From assembly GCA_902799355.1 (NCBI GenBank), contig CADCAG010000038.1:1-42787 (forward strand): a stretch of 42,787 nt of DNA, read 5' to 3'. Position numbers and translations under genes: made by a program. The notes below the pieces were generated by a model. That model searched no databases. It saw nothing but the letters and a program-made list of their open reading frames with translations, and was not told the origin of the DNA. Below, one piece after another: positions 15,519 to 23,468 of this stretch (the first letter of the stretch is position 1; every line of letters starts with the position of its first letter). Source of the stretch: an uncultured Bacteroidales bacterium (GTDB lineage: Bacteria > Bacteroidota > Bacteroidia > Bacteroidales > Bacteroidaceae).

Positions 15519-16926
15519 TTAGAACTCTGCAGACTTCGGAGTGCGTGGGAATGGGATGACGTCGCGGATGTTCTGCATGCCTGTAACAAACAGGATGAGG
15601 CGCTCGAAGCCGAGGCCAAAGCCTGCATGTGGGCATGAGCCCCAACGACGGGTGTCAATGTACCACCACAGGTGGGTCTTATCCATCTGACGACGCTCAA
15701 TCTCGCCCATCAGCTTGTCGTAGCTCTCCTCACGGACAGAGCCACCGATGATTTCGCCAATCTGTGGGAACAGCACGTCGGTACCCTGCATCGTAGGACC
15801 AGGAGCGATGGCACCCTTATAACCTACGGAAGCGCCGTCGACAGAATCGACGGGCACATTCTGCTTCATGTAGAACGACTTGAAGGCACGTGGATAGTCT
15901 GTCATGATGACGGGCTTCTTGAAGTGCTCCTCGACGAGGTAGCGCTCGTGCTCGCTGGCAAGGTCGTCGCCCCAGTTGCAGGGGAACTCAAACTTCTTGC
16001 CGTTCTTGATGGCCTCCTGCAGGATGTTGATACCCTCAGTATAAGGCAGGCGCACGAAGGTCTCCTTGAGGACACCCTCCAGGCGCTGAATCAGGGTCTT
16101 GTCAATCATCTGGTTCAGGAAGGCGAGGTCGTCCTTACAGTTGTCCCAAATCCATCAGCTCTTCCTGGTCGAGGAAAGCCACCTCAGGCTCTACCATCCA
16201 GAATTCGGCCAAGTGGCGAGGAGTATTACTGTTCTCGGCGCGGAACGTAGGACCGAAGGTGTAGATAGCACCCAGGGCGGTAGCTCCCAGCTCACCCTCC
16301 AACTGACCAGAAACGGTCAGCGACGTCTGCTCGCCAAAGAAGTCGTCGTCGTAGATAATCTTACCCTGCTCGTCCTTCTTCAGGTCGTAGAGGTTCTTGG
16401 TGGTCACCTGGAACATATTGCCTGCTCCCTCACAGTCGCTGGCAGTAATCAGCGGCGTGTGGAAGTAGAAGAAGCCGTGGTCGTGGAAATAGGTGTGGAT
16501 AGCCATCGCCATATTGTGACGGATGCGCATCACGGCACCAAAGGTATTGGTACGCAGGCGCATGTGCGCATTCTTACGCATAGCCTCGAACGACTGGCCC
16601 TTCTTCTGCATGGGGTAGTCGTTGCCGCAGAGACCATAGACCTCCAGCTTGGTAGCCTGAATCTCTGAGGTCTGACCAGCACCCTGGCTCTCCACCAGCA
16701 CACCTTCGGCATTGATGCAGGCACCTGTGGTGATGTCCTTCAACAACTGCTCGTCAAACTTGGTGGGGTCAACGACAATCTGCACGTTCTTGATGGTAGA
16801 ACCATCGTTCAGCGCAATGAAGTCGACAGCCTTCGAACTACGGTGCGTGCGCACCCAGCCCTTCACACATACTTCTTTTCCAAAATCAGTACTCTTCAGT
16901 ACGTCAATTATCTTTGTTCTTTTCAT
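15519..16926 (-). pseudogene. asnS: Asparaginyl-tRNA synthetase, interrupted by an out-of-frame lesion
   Basis: Class II aminoacyl-tRNA synthetase that charges tRNA-Asn. The first part (16926 to 16135, 263 residues) has the OB-fold anticodon-binding domain and motif 2 ([21 protein letters not shown]), then stops after ...EELMDLGQL. The second part continues in another frame, readable from about 16150 ([17 protein letters not shown]) to 15519, and contains motif 3 ([10 protein letters not shown]) and the standard end ([15 protein letters not shown]). Compared with the family as I remember it, about ten residues of a helix are absent at the junction, so this is a small deletion that also shifts the frame. 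The gene is normally essential, so a sequence or assembly error is as likely as a true pseudogene. Confidence 0.8.
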
Positions 16927-16940
16927 TTTATCTTTTCTAT

Positions 16941-18383
16941 TTATTCATAAGCTCCCATGCGCAGGCGGTCGACTTCTTCCTCAGTGAGGTAGCGCCAGTC
17001 ACCGCGACGGATGTTCTTCTTGGTCAGACCAGCAAACTGTACGCGGTCGAGCTTGACAACCTTGTAGCCAAGGCTCTCGAAGATACGACGTACGATGCGG
17101 TTCTTGCCAGAGTGAATCTCGATGCCGACCTGCTTCTTGTCAGTCTCGCTGGCATACTCGATAGCGTCAGCCTTGATGTCGCCATCGTCAAGGGTGATAC
17201 CCTCGGCAATCTGCTGCATATCGTGAGCTGTAACGGCCTTGTCGAGATATACGTGGTAGATCTTCTTCTTCAGGAACTTAGGATGAGTCAGCTTAGAAGC
17301 CAGGTCGCCATCGTTGGTCAGAAGCAATACACCAGTGGTGTTGCGGTCCAGACGACCAACAGGGTAGATGCGCTCCTCGCAGGCTCCCTTCACCAGGTCC
17401 ATTACGGTCTTACGCTGCTGAGGATCGTCACTGGTGGTGACATAGTCCTTTGGCTTGTTCAACAGCACATAGACCTTCTTCTCCATCTTGACGGGCTGAT
17501 CGTGGAACAGCACTTCGTCCGTGCGCAGCACCTTGGTGCCCAGCTCGGTAACCACCTCGCCATTGACCTTCACAACGCCTGCTGTGATGAACTCGTCAGC
17601 CTCACGACGGCTGCAGACACCTGCATTAGCCAGGAACTTGTTCAGACGAAGGGGCTCGTTGGGATCGTAGTTCTCCTCCTTATATTCGATACGCTTCTTC
17701 AGCGAATATTTGGCATTGGGATCATAGCCGGGAGTATGCTGACGATAGCCGCCGCGCTGCTGGCCGTAGCCACCTTGACGCTGCTGATAGCCACCACGCT
17801 GGTTGTTGTAGCCACCCTGCTGATAGCCACCACGCTGCTGGCCGTAACCACCCTGACGCTGCTGGCCATAGCCACCTTGACGCTGCTGACCATAGCCGCC
17901 CTGACGCTGCTGGCCGTAGCCACCCTGACGAGGCTGACCATACTGAGGACGCTGGCCATAACCACCCTGACGAGGCTGATAGCCGCCCTCACCCTGCTGG
18001 GGACGCTGACCATACTGGGGACGCTGCTGGTAGCCACCACGCTGGTTGTTGTAACCACCCTGCTGACGAGGCTGGTAGCCACCTTCATTATTATAGTTAT
18101 TACGTGGGCGATAGCCACCATTACGTGGCTGACCGTACTCGCCCTGCTGGCGCTGAGGAGCGCTTGACATCAAGCCGGCTCCAAAGCCCTCAGGACGGAA
18201 TCCGCCCTCTTCTTGTTCTTGACTGCGATTGTAACCGCCCTGCTGTCCAAACTGGGGACGAGGCTTCTGAATACGGGGACGTGGCGAACGTCCTGGACGG
18301 TAACCCTGATAACCACTCTCGTGATTCTGGCTCTGCTGCTCAGCAGACTGCTCTTCTGTTTTCTTTTCGTTTTCGAATTCCAT
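16941..18383 (-). CDS. RluB/RsuA-family pseudouridine synthase with long disordered N-terminus
   Basis: A 480-residue protein; the start [12 protein letters not shown] (18383) is preferred over the upstream in-frame ATG at 18413. Residues ~1-235 are a low-complexity Gly/Gln/Arg/Tyr-rich region with repeats of GGYGQQRQ. The C-terminal ~245 residues are the enzyme: an S4 RNA-binding domain ([31 protein letters not shown]), the catalytic Asp in GRLDRNTTG and the usual [14 protein letters not shown] end. It would isomerise uridine in rRNA (23S for RluB-type). It lies 14 bp upstream of asnS and downstream of purB, probably in one transcript. Confidence 0.88.
   Translation of the reverse strand: MEFENEKKTEEQSAEQQSQNHESGYQGYRPGRSPRPRIQKPRPQFGQQGGYNRSQEQEEGGFRPEGFGAGLMSSAPQRQQGEYGQPRNGGYRPRNNYNNEGGYQPRQQGGYNNQRGGYQQRPQYGQRPQQGEGGYQPRQGGYGQRPQYGQPRQGGYGQQRQGGYGQQRQGGYGQQRQGGYGQQRGGYQQGGYNNQRGGYQQRQGGYGQQRGGYRQHTPGYDPNAKYSLKKRIEYKEENYDPNEPLRLNKFLANAGVCSRREADEFITAGVVKVNGEVVTELGTKVLRTDEVLFHDQPVKMEKKVYVLLNKPKDYVTTSDDPQQRKTVMDLVKGACEERIYPVGRLDRNTTGVLLLTNDGDLASKLTHPKFLKKKIYHVYLDKAVTAHDMQQIAEGITLDDGDIKADAIEYASETDKKQVGIEIHSGKNRIVRRIFESLGYKVVKLDRVQFAGLTKKNIRRGDWRYLTEEEVDRLRMGAYE
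17740..18330 (-). repeat. Coding low-complexity repeat region (GGY/RGG-like)
   Basis: The DNA encodes about 200 residues built from short units, including four consecutive GGYGQQR(Q/G) octapeptides (24-bp units) and several [14 protein letters not shown] and QRPQYGQ units. The bases are strongly biased and would be prone to slippage. Confidence 0.85.
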
Positions 18384-18469
18384 AATTGTGTTTGTTTTAA
18401 AGTGGAGCCTCACGGCTCGCGGTTTGTGTTGATAATACGGATTTTTATAAACTTATTGTTGATTGTGAA

Positions 18470-19819
18470 TTAAATACCTGTATAATTAGATGGTGTAATC
18501 TCCATCAGCTCGGCTTTCAGTTCGTCGCTGACGTCGAGACCCTGAATGAACGCATGGATGGTTTCCTCCGTCATCTTCTGGTTGGTACGGGTCAGCGCCT
18601 TCAAAGCCTCATAGGGATTGGGATAGGCCTCGCGACGCAGGATGGTCTGAATAGCTTCAGCCACCACTGCCCACGTATTCTCCAGGTCCTCCTCCAGCTT
18701 CTGCTCGTTGAGAATGAGCTTGCGCAGTCCTTTCAGCGTGCTCTGGATGGCAATGAGGGCGTGACCCATGGGTACTCCGACGTTACGCAGTACGGTAGAG
18801 TCGGTGAGGTCGCGCTGCAGACGGCTGACAGGCAATTTCTGTGCCAAGAAGCCCAGCACGGCATTGGCCATACCCATGTTACCCTCTGAATTTTCGAAGT
18901 CGATGGGGTTTACCTTGTGAGGCATAGCACTGGAACCTACCTCGCCAGCCTTGATCTTCTGCTTGAAGTACTCCATAGAGATGTACATCCAGAAGTCGCG
19001 GTCGAGGTCGATGATGATGGTATTGATACGACGCATGGCATCGAAGATGGCTGCCAGCCAGTCGTAGTTGGAAATCTGCGTAGTCCACTGCTCGCGCTCC
19101 AAGCCCAGCTTCTCAGAAACGAAGCTGTTGCCAAACTCGCGCCAGTCGTACTGTGGATAAGCTACGTGGTGGGCGTTGAAGTTACCCGTAGCACCACCAA
19201 ACTTAGCAGTGATGGGGGTATCCTTCAAGCCGCGCAACTGCTCCTCCAAGCGCCACACATAGACCATCACCTCCTTACCCAGACGTGTGGGAGAGGCAGG
19301 CTGTCCGTGGGTCTTGGCGAGCATCGGAACGTTCTTCCACTGCTCGGCATAGTCGTTGAGCTGCTCGATGAGCTCTTCAACCATCGGATAATATACTTGC
19401 TCCAGAGCCTCCTTGATGGTCAAGGGCACACTGGTATTGTTGATGTCTTGTGAGGTCAGGCCAAAATGGATGAATTCCTTAGCCTCAGCAGGGAAACCGC
19501 TGAGTGCATCTATCTGCTCCTTGATGAAGTACTCTACAGCCTTCACGTCGTGGTTGGTCACCTTCTCGATATCCTTTACGCGCTGGGCATCCTGCTCAGT
19601 AAAGTTACGATAGATGTCGCGCAAAGGCTCAAAGAGGTTGTGGCCTACCGTCTCCAACTGGGGCAACGGCAACTCACAGAGGGTAATGAAATACTCGATT
19701 TCCACGCGCACACGATAGCGTATCAATGCATACTCGGAAAAGTATCCTGCCAATGATTCGGTTTTGCTTCTGTAACGGCCATCGATAGGAGAAATGGCGG
19801 TCAATGCATCTAATTCCAT
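18470..19819 (-). CDS. purB: Adenylosuccinate lyase
   Basis: A 449-residue cytosolic enzyme that removes fumarate from SAICAR and from adenylosuccinate in purine synthesis. It starts MELDALTAISPIDGRYRSK and has the fumarate-lyase signature SSAMPHKVNPIDFENSEGN in the last third, which holds the catalytic serine loop, plus TSQDINNTS and the KTHGQPASPT segment. The length is as in the family. It has its own promoter (19876-19884) and leads the order purB-pseudouridine synthase-asnS. Confidence 0.95.
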   Translation of the reverse strand: MELDALTAISPIDGRYRSKTESLAGYFSEYALIRYRVRVEIEYFITLCELPLPQLETVGHNLFEPLRDIYRNFTEQDAQRVKDIEKVTNHDVKAVEYFIKEQIDALSGFPAEAKEFIHFGLTSQDINNTSVPLTIKEALEQVYYPMVEELIEQLNDYAEQWKNVPMLAKTHGQPASPTRLGKEVMVYVWRLEEQLRGLKDTPITAKFGGATGNFNAHHVAYPQYDWREFGNSFVSEKLGLEREQWTTQISNYDWLAAIFDAMRRINTIIIDLDRDFWMYISMEYFKQKIKAGEVGSSAMPHKVNPIDFENSEGNMGMANAVLGFLAQKLPVSRLQRDLTDSTVLRNVGVPMGHALIAIQSTLKGLRKLILNEQKLEEDLENTWAVVAEAIQTILRREAYPNPYEALKALTRTNQKMTEETIHAFIQGLDVSDELKAELMEITPSNYTGI

Positions 19820-19875
19820 GCTTTTTCTAATACCTTAATTAAAATATATAGCTATACATTCTCTCAAATGTGTGT

Positions 19876-19924
19876 GCAAAGGTACAAAGAATAATCGAGA
19901 ATTGAGAATTGAGAATTGAGAATT
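19876..19924 (-). promoter_or_regulatory. purB promoter with heptanucleotide array over the -33 region
   Basis: The -7 TACCTTTGC (19876-19884) is preceded, in the direction of transcription, by four perfect GAGAATT units (19897-19924) that cover the place where the -33 element should be. No TTTG is found at that position. Confidence 0.7.
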
Positions 19925-19958
19925 TTCCATTCAATTCCTGCTTTTTTTGATATTTAAC

Positions 19959-19988
19959 AAAAAAGAGTCCCAAATTTCTTTGGAACTC
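19959..19988 (-). terminator. Terminator downstream of tRNA-Val
   Basis: GAGTCCCAAA and TTTGGAACTC (19965-19974, 19979-19988) pair with one mismatch, followed on the minus strand by a T-tract and GTTAAATATC. The trailing sequence is shared with the ompA terminator at 22068-22096. Confidence 0.75.
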
Positions 19989-19990
19989 CT

Positions 19991-20068
19991 TGGTGGGCGT
20001 TGACGGATTCGAACCGCCGACCCTCTGCTTGTAAGGCAGATGCTCTAAACCAGCTGAGCTAAACGCCC
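19991..20068 (-). tRNA. tRNA-Val (anticodon UAC)
   Basis: The minus strand reads GGGCGTTTAGCTCAGCTGG at the 5' end and GGTTCGAATCC in the T-arm, with CCA encoded at the 3' end. The anticodon stem CTGC/GCAG encloses the loop CTTACAA, so the anticodon is TAC (Val). The acceptor stem GGGCGTT/AACGCCC pairs fully. Confidence 0.95.
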
Positions 20069-20180
20069 TTGCTTTTCGTAAGCGGGTGCAAAGGTAAGGA
20101 GAAAAATTGAAACAGAAAAACTTTGGGCCGAAAATGTTTAGTTTGTTAACTTCTTTTAGCACTTTCGACCCAAAATCCCC

Positions 20181-20606
20181 TTATAACTCGTACAATTCGT
20201 TGGCTTCCATCAACTCTACCTTCTTCTCTGAGAGGATGCGCTCACAGCTCTCCAAGTCAGTAGGACGGATAACAACGGTAGCCACGTCGCCATTGGCAAA
20301 CGAGTACATGTACTCAATGAATACGCCATTGTCAGAGAGGTGCTTCAACACCTTAGCCAGCGAACCACTGACATTAGGACAGGTAAAGCCAATGACATCG
20401 GTAATCTTCACAGCGAAATGAGCAGCCTTCAGCACCTGATAGGCTTTATCAGGGTCGCTGACAATGCAGCGAAGAATGCCGAAGTCAGAGTTGTCGGCAA
20501 TACTCATGGCTGAGAGGTTGACACCAGCAGCACCCAGCACATCTGTTACTTCGGTCAGACGACCAGACTTGTTCTCCAGAAATACGGATAATTGTTTTGC
20601 TAACAT
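20181..20606 (-). CDS. ACT-domain protein
   Basis: A 141-residue protein starting MLAKQLSVFLENKSGRLTEVTDVLGAAGVN, made of two ACT-type ligand-binding modules (about 1-70 and 71-141, the second near FAVKITDVIGFTCPNVSGSLAKVLKHL). The frame upstream to 20690 overlaps the preceding gene and is not needed. In many anaerobes such a protein lies directly downstream of phenylacetate-CoA ligase, as here (31-bp gap), and probably senses an amino acid or aromatic acid. The ligand is unknown. Confidence 0.85.
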   Translation of the reverse strand: MLAKQLSVFLENKSGRLTEVTDVLGAAGVNLSAMSIADNSDFGILRCIVSDPDKAYQVLKAAHFAVKITDVIGFTCPNVSGSLAKVLKHLSDNGVFIEYMYSFANGDVATVVIRPTDLESCERILSEKKVELMEANELYEL

Positions 20607-20637
20607 AATTTTTATAGTTTTATTTCGATAATGCGAC

Positions 20638-21936
20638 TTATAGCTTTCTCTTGTCAATGACGCGCTTGGCCTTACCCTCTGAACGCTCAATGCCCTTAGG
20701 CTCTACCAACTTCACCTTGAAGCCCAGACCAATCACTGAGCGCAACTCAGCCTCCAGCTTCTTCTGCAAGCCCACGAGGGTTGCCATATCGTCTGTGAAG
20801 TACTCTTCCTTCACCTCTACCTTCAGCTCGCTGGTGTCGGTATTGTTCACACGGTCAACAGTCAGCAGGAAGTGTGGTTCGTACTCAGGCAGCTTCAGGA
20901 TGACATCCTCAATCTGTGATGGGAAGACGTTGACACCACGAATGATGAGCATATCATCGCAACGACCCAGGATGCGATCCATGCGTACCAGCGTGCGTCC
21001 GCACTTACACTTGTCGTAATGCAGAGCCGTCAGGTCGTGAGTACGATAGCGCAGCAACGGCATACCCTCTTTCGTCAGATGGGTGAACGTCAGCTCACCA
21101 AACTGGCCTTCTGGCAATGGCTCGCCAGTATTAGGATCCAGAATCTCAGGATAGAACAGGTCTTCGTTGAGGTGAGTACCACACTGGTGCTCGCACTCGT
21201 AGCCCACACCAGGACCTGCAATCTCGCTGAGTCCATAGATATCATAGGCCTTGATGCCCAGGCTCTCCTCGAGCTTCTTACGCATCTTCTCAGTCCAAGG
21301 CTCAGCACCAAAGACACCAACCTTCAACTTAAACTCATCTCGTGGATATTCGCACTCCTGCATGGCTTCACCCAGGAACATGGCATAGCTGGGGGTACAG
21401 CAGAGAACAGTTGTACCAAAGTCATGCATCAGCGTCATCTGCTTCTGCGTATTACCACTGGAGATAGGAATGACACTGGCACCAATATTGGTAGCACCAT
21501 CGTGAGCACCCAGACCACCCGTAAACAGTCCATAGCCATAGGCCACCTGGAAGATGTCTTCCTTCGTAGCACCATAAGCCGTAAAGGCGCGTGAGATAGC
21601 CTCTGACCACATAGCCAGGTCCTTGCGGGTGTAGAGCACCACCACAGGCTTACCTGTCGTACCACTACTAGCGTGGATACGGACAATCTGGCTCATGGGC
21701 ACTGCTGCCAATCCAAAGGGATAGTTGTCGCGCAAGTCAAGCTTATTGGTAAATGGTAACTTGGTGATATCATCAATCGTTTTGATATCACCAGGCTCAA
21801 GACCCATCTCTTGAAATTTCTTACGATAGAAGGGCGTATTGTAATACACATACTCAGCCATCTTCTTTAAACGAGCACTCTGCAAATCACGTAACTGTTC
21901 GCGATCCATGCACTCAACAGTTTCATTCCAAATCAT
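20638..21936 (-). CDS. paaK: Phenylacetate--CoA ligase
   Basis: A 432-residue adenylate-forming enzyme that would activate phenylacetate or a related aryl acid to its CoA thioester. The AMP-binding P-loop is ASSGTTGKPVV, and YGLSEIAGPG and RYRTHDL are the later conserved segments. The C-terminal domain (DMLIIRGVNVFPSQIE) has the expected hinge, and KCKCGRTL gives a Cys pair. No further phenylacetate degradation genes are visible, so it probably serves reductive synthesis of aromatic amino acids from aryl acids together with an oxidoreductase elsewhere. It is co-transcribed with the ACT gene. Confidence 0.92.
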   Translation of the reverse strand: MIWNETVECMDREQLRDLQSARLKKMAEYVYYNTPFYRKKFQEMGLEPGDIKTIDDITKLPFTNKLDLRDNYPFGLAAVPMSQIVRIHASSGTTGKPVVVLYTRKDLAMWSEAISRAFTAYGATKEDIFQVAYGYGLFTGGLGAHDGATNIGASVIPISSGNTQKQMTLMHDFGTTVLCCTPSYAMFLGEAMQECEYPRDEFKLKVGVFGAEPWTEKMRKKLEESLGIKAYDIYGLSEIAGPGVGYECEHQCGTHLNEDLFYPEILDPNTGEPLPEGQFGELTFTHLTKEGMPLLRYRTHDLTALHYDKCKCGRTLVRMDRILGRCDDMLIIRGVNVFPSQIEDVILKLPEYEPHFLLTVDRVNNTDTSELKVEVKEEYFTDDMATLVGLQKKLEAELRSVIGLGFKVKLVEPKGIERSEGKAKRVIDKRKL

Positions 21937-21979
21937 CGTTTTGCGTTCTTTTAGGTTACATGTTAGAATTTGTGTTGAT

Positions 21980-22028
21980 GCAAAGGTAGTGAAAATAATT
22001 CATAATTCACAATTCACAATTCACAATT
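21980..22028 (-). promoter_or_regulatory. paaK promoter with heptanucleotide array over the -33 region
   Basis: -7 TACCTTTGC at 21980-21988; upstream of it, 3.6 copies of AATTCAC (22004-22028) lie where the -33 box belongs. The arrangement is the same as at purB and tig. Confidence 0.7.
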
Positions 22029-22067
22029 ATATTCATGAACCATGATTTTTTTGATATTTAACAAAAA

Positions 22068-22096
22068 AAGGAGTCCCGAAGACTTCGGAACTCCTT
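22068..22096 (-). terminator. ompA terminator
   Basis: AAGGAGTCCCGAA / TTCGGAACTCCTT form a 13-bp stem with one mismatch and a 3-nt loop, then a run of T's and GTTAAATATC on the minus strand. The tail matches the terminator after tRNA-Val. Confidence 0.85.
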
Positions 22097-22118
22097 TGTG
22101 ATAAATCTATCGTTCAGA

Positions 22119-23294
22119 TTACTTAATCTCAACAGTAGCACGACGGTTGTAGCTGATTGGGCTCAGAGTCTTCACGCCACCAGCAGCAACGATCTCGATG
22201 TTGTTGCGGTCGATACCCATCTTAACGAGCTCGTCAGCAACGGTGTTAGCACGCTTCTCAGAGAGCTTCTGGTTGTACTCAGCAGAACCAGTCTTGCTGT
22301 CAGCGTAACCAGTAACAACGATCTTAGCGTTGTTATCCTTAGCAACCTTAGCCAGCTCAGTAACGTTCTGCAGATCCTTCTTAGAAGCAATCTTAGACTT
22401 GTTGATGTTGAAGAATACTGATACAGGAGCAGCAACGAGCTTTGGAGTAGCGGGCTTAGACAGCTGAATCTCAGTAGCCTTCTCAACCTGCTTCTGCTGG
22501 TTAGCCAACAGATCCTTCAGACGAGCGTTCTCTGACTGAGCGTCAGACAGCTGAGCGTTCAGAGCGTCGATCTGACCCTGTGACAGAGCCTTGATAGCGT
22601 CTACGTCAGGAGTCTTGTTCCAAGTACCCTTGCCGAGGTTGTAAGTAACACCGACCTCAAGAGAGAGCTGGTTGAAACGATGAGCAGGACGGATACCACC
22701 ACCAAGACCACCAACGAAAGCCTTGTCATAGCTATAGTAGCCGAGGTCGAGGTTCAGGAACAGCTTCTTGCTTACCTTGAAGGTGTTCAGGATACCAGCG
22801 CTCAATACGAAGCTGTTAGCCTTAGCATCAAAGTTGCGAGCTACACCAGCACCAGCATAGGGGATGAAGTTCCAAATGCGATCCTCGTCATAACCACCCA
22901 GCAGGTTGTGGAGGTTGAACAAAGCCTGCTCGTTAAGAGCTACATACTTATCAGACTTGCTGTCGAAAGCCTTAGAGAGCCAAAGAGCGTTAGCCTTTGT
23001 ACGGAGTCCCAAGCCAGGAGTAAACCACTTACCAATAGCTACAGAGAAACCGAGAGATGTGGGGTGACCCTCAGAACCATCAGGCTTTGAGCCGAGAGGG
23101 AACTTGTTGAAAGGAGTAGAACCGAACTTGTTCACACCACCATAATAGAATGAATTCCAAGTCACGTTGCCCTGGATAAACCAGTTGCTCCAGAAGGAAT
23201 TGGTTGATACGCTGTACTTCTCAGTAGGATCCTCCTGAGCCATAGCGTTCAGTGAAAGACTGGCTACTGCCAGCATCAAGAATAACTTTTTCAT
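22119..23294 (-). CDS. OmpA-family outer-membrane protein
   Basis: A 391-residue protein with a signal peptide (MKKLFLMLAVASLSLNAMA-Q). An N-terminal barrel (about residues 25-225) is followed by a coiled-coil-like linker (IDALNAQLSDAQSENARLKDLLANQQKQ) and a peptidoglycan-binding OmpA domain (about 285-391, with VVTGYADSKTGSAEYNQKLSEKRANTV and NRRATVEI). It anchors the outer membrane to the cell wall and is usually among the most abundant proteins of Prevotella-like cells. A strong promoter and terminator frame it as a single gene. Confidence 0.92.
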   Translation of the reverse strand: MKKLFLMLAVASLSLNAMAQEDPTEKYSVSTNSFWSNWFIQGNVTWNSFYYGGVNKFGSTPFNKFPLGSKPDGSEGHPTSLGFSVAIGKWFTPGLGLRTKANALWLSKAFDSKSDKYVALNEQALFNLHNLLGGYDEDRIWNFIPYAGAGVARNFDAKANSFVLSAGILNTFKVSKKLFLNLDLGYYSYDKAFVGGLGGGIRPAHRFNQLSLEVGVTYNLGKGTWNKTPDVDAIKALSQGQIDALNAQLSDAQSENARLKDLLANQQKQVEKATEIQLSKPATPKLVAAPVSVFFNINKSKIASKKDLQNVTELAKVAKDNNAKIVVTGYADSKTGSAEYNQKLSEKRANTVADELVKMGIDRNNIEIVAAGGVKTLSPISYNRRATVEIK

Positions 23295-23339
23295 ACTATA
23301 CTAATAAATTAAGTTAAAAAATTCTTTTCGAAATTCGTT

Positions 23340-23371
23340 GCAAAAGTAAATATTATTTTCGAATAATCAAA
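23340..23371 (-). promoter_or_regulatory. ompA promoter
   Basis: -33 TTTG (23368-23371), 19-bp spacer and -7 TACTTTTG(C) (23340-23348) on the minus strand. This is a close match in sequence and spacing. Confidence 0.75.
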
Positions 23372-23468
23372 GTTTTTTAGCAATTAAATTCATTTTTACA
23401 CTCTTTTTTTTGATTTTTCGTGAGAAAAAGGGCGTTTTTCCAAGAAAAATGGCACTTTTTATCACCTT

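Noticed and set aside
16109-16135. Two separate genes for the asnS halves
   Set aside because: The ATG at 16109 is an internal methionine (MIDKTL), and the frame carries asnS sequence upstream of it. The halves match one continuous enzyme.
16914-18167. 417-codon plus-strand frame rich in Leu, Thr and Ala
   Set aside because: It is the antisense reading of the pseudouridine synthase gene and its low-complexity region. The sense frame has clear enzyme motifs.
19839-20162. 107-codon minus-strand frame
   Set aside because: It runs through tRNA-Val, its terminator and the purB heptamer array.
23295-23468. Hairpin after mutL as a terminator
   Set aside because: The sequence is AT-rich with T-runs, but I could not find a stem with enough uninterrupted pairs to call it.
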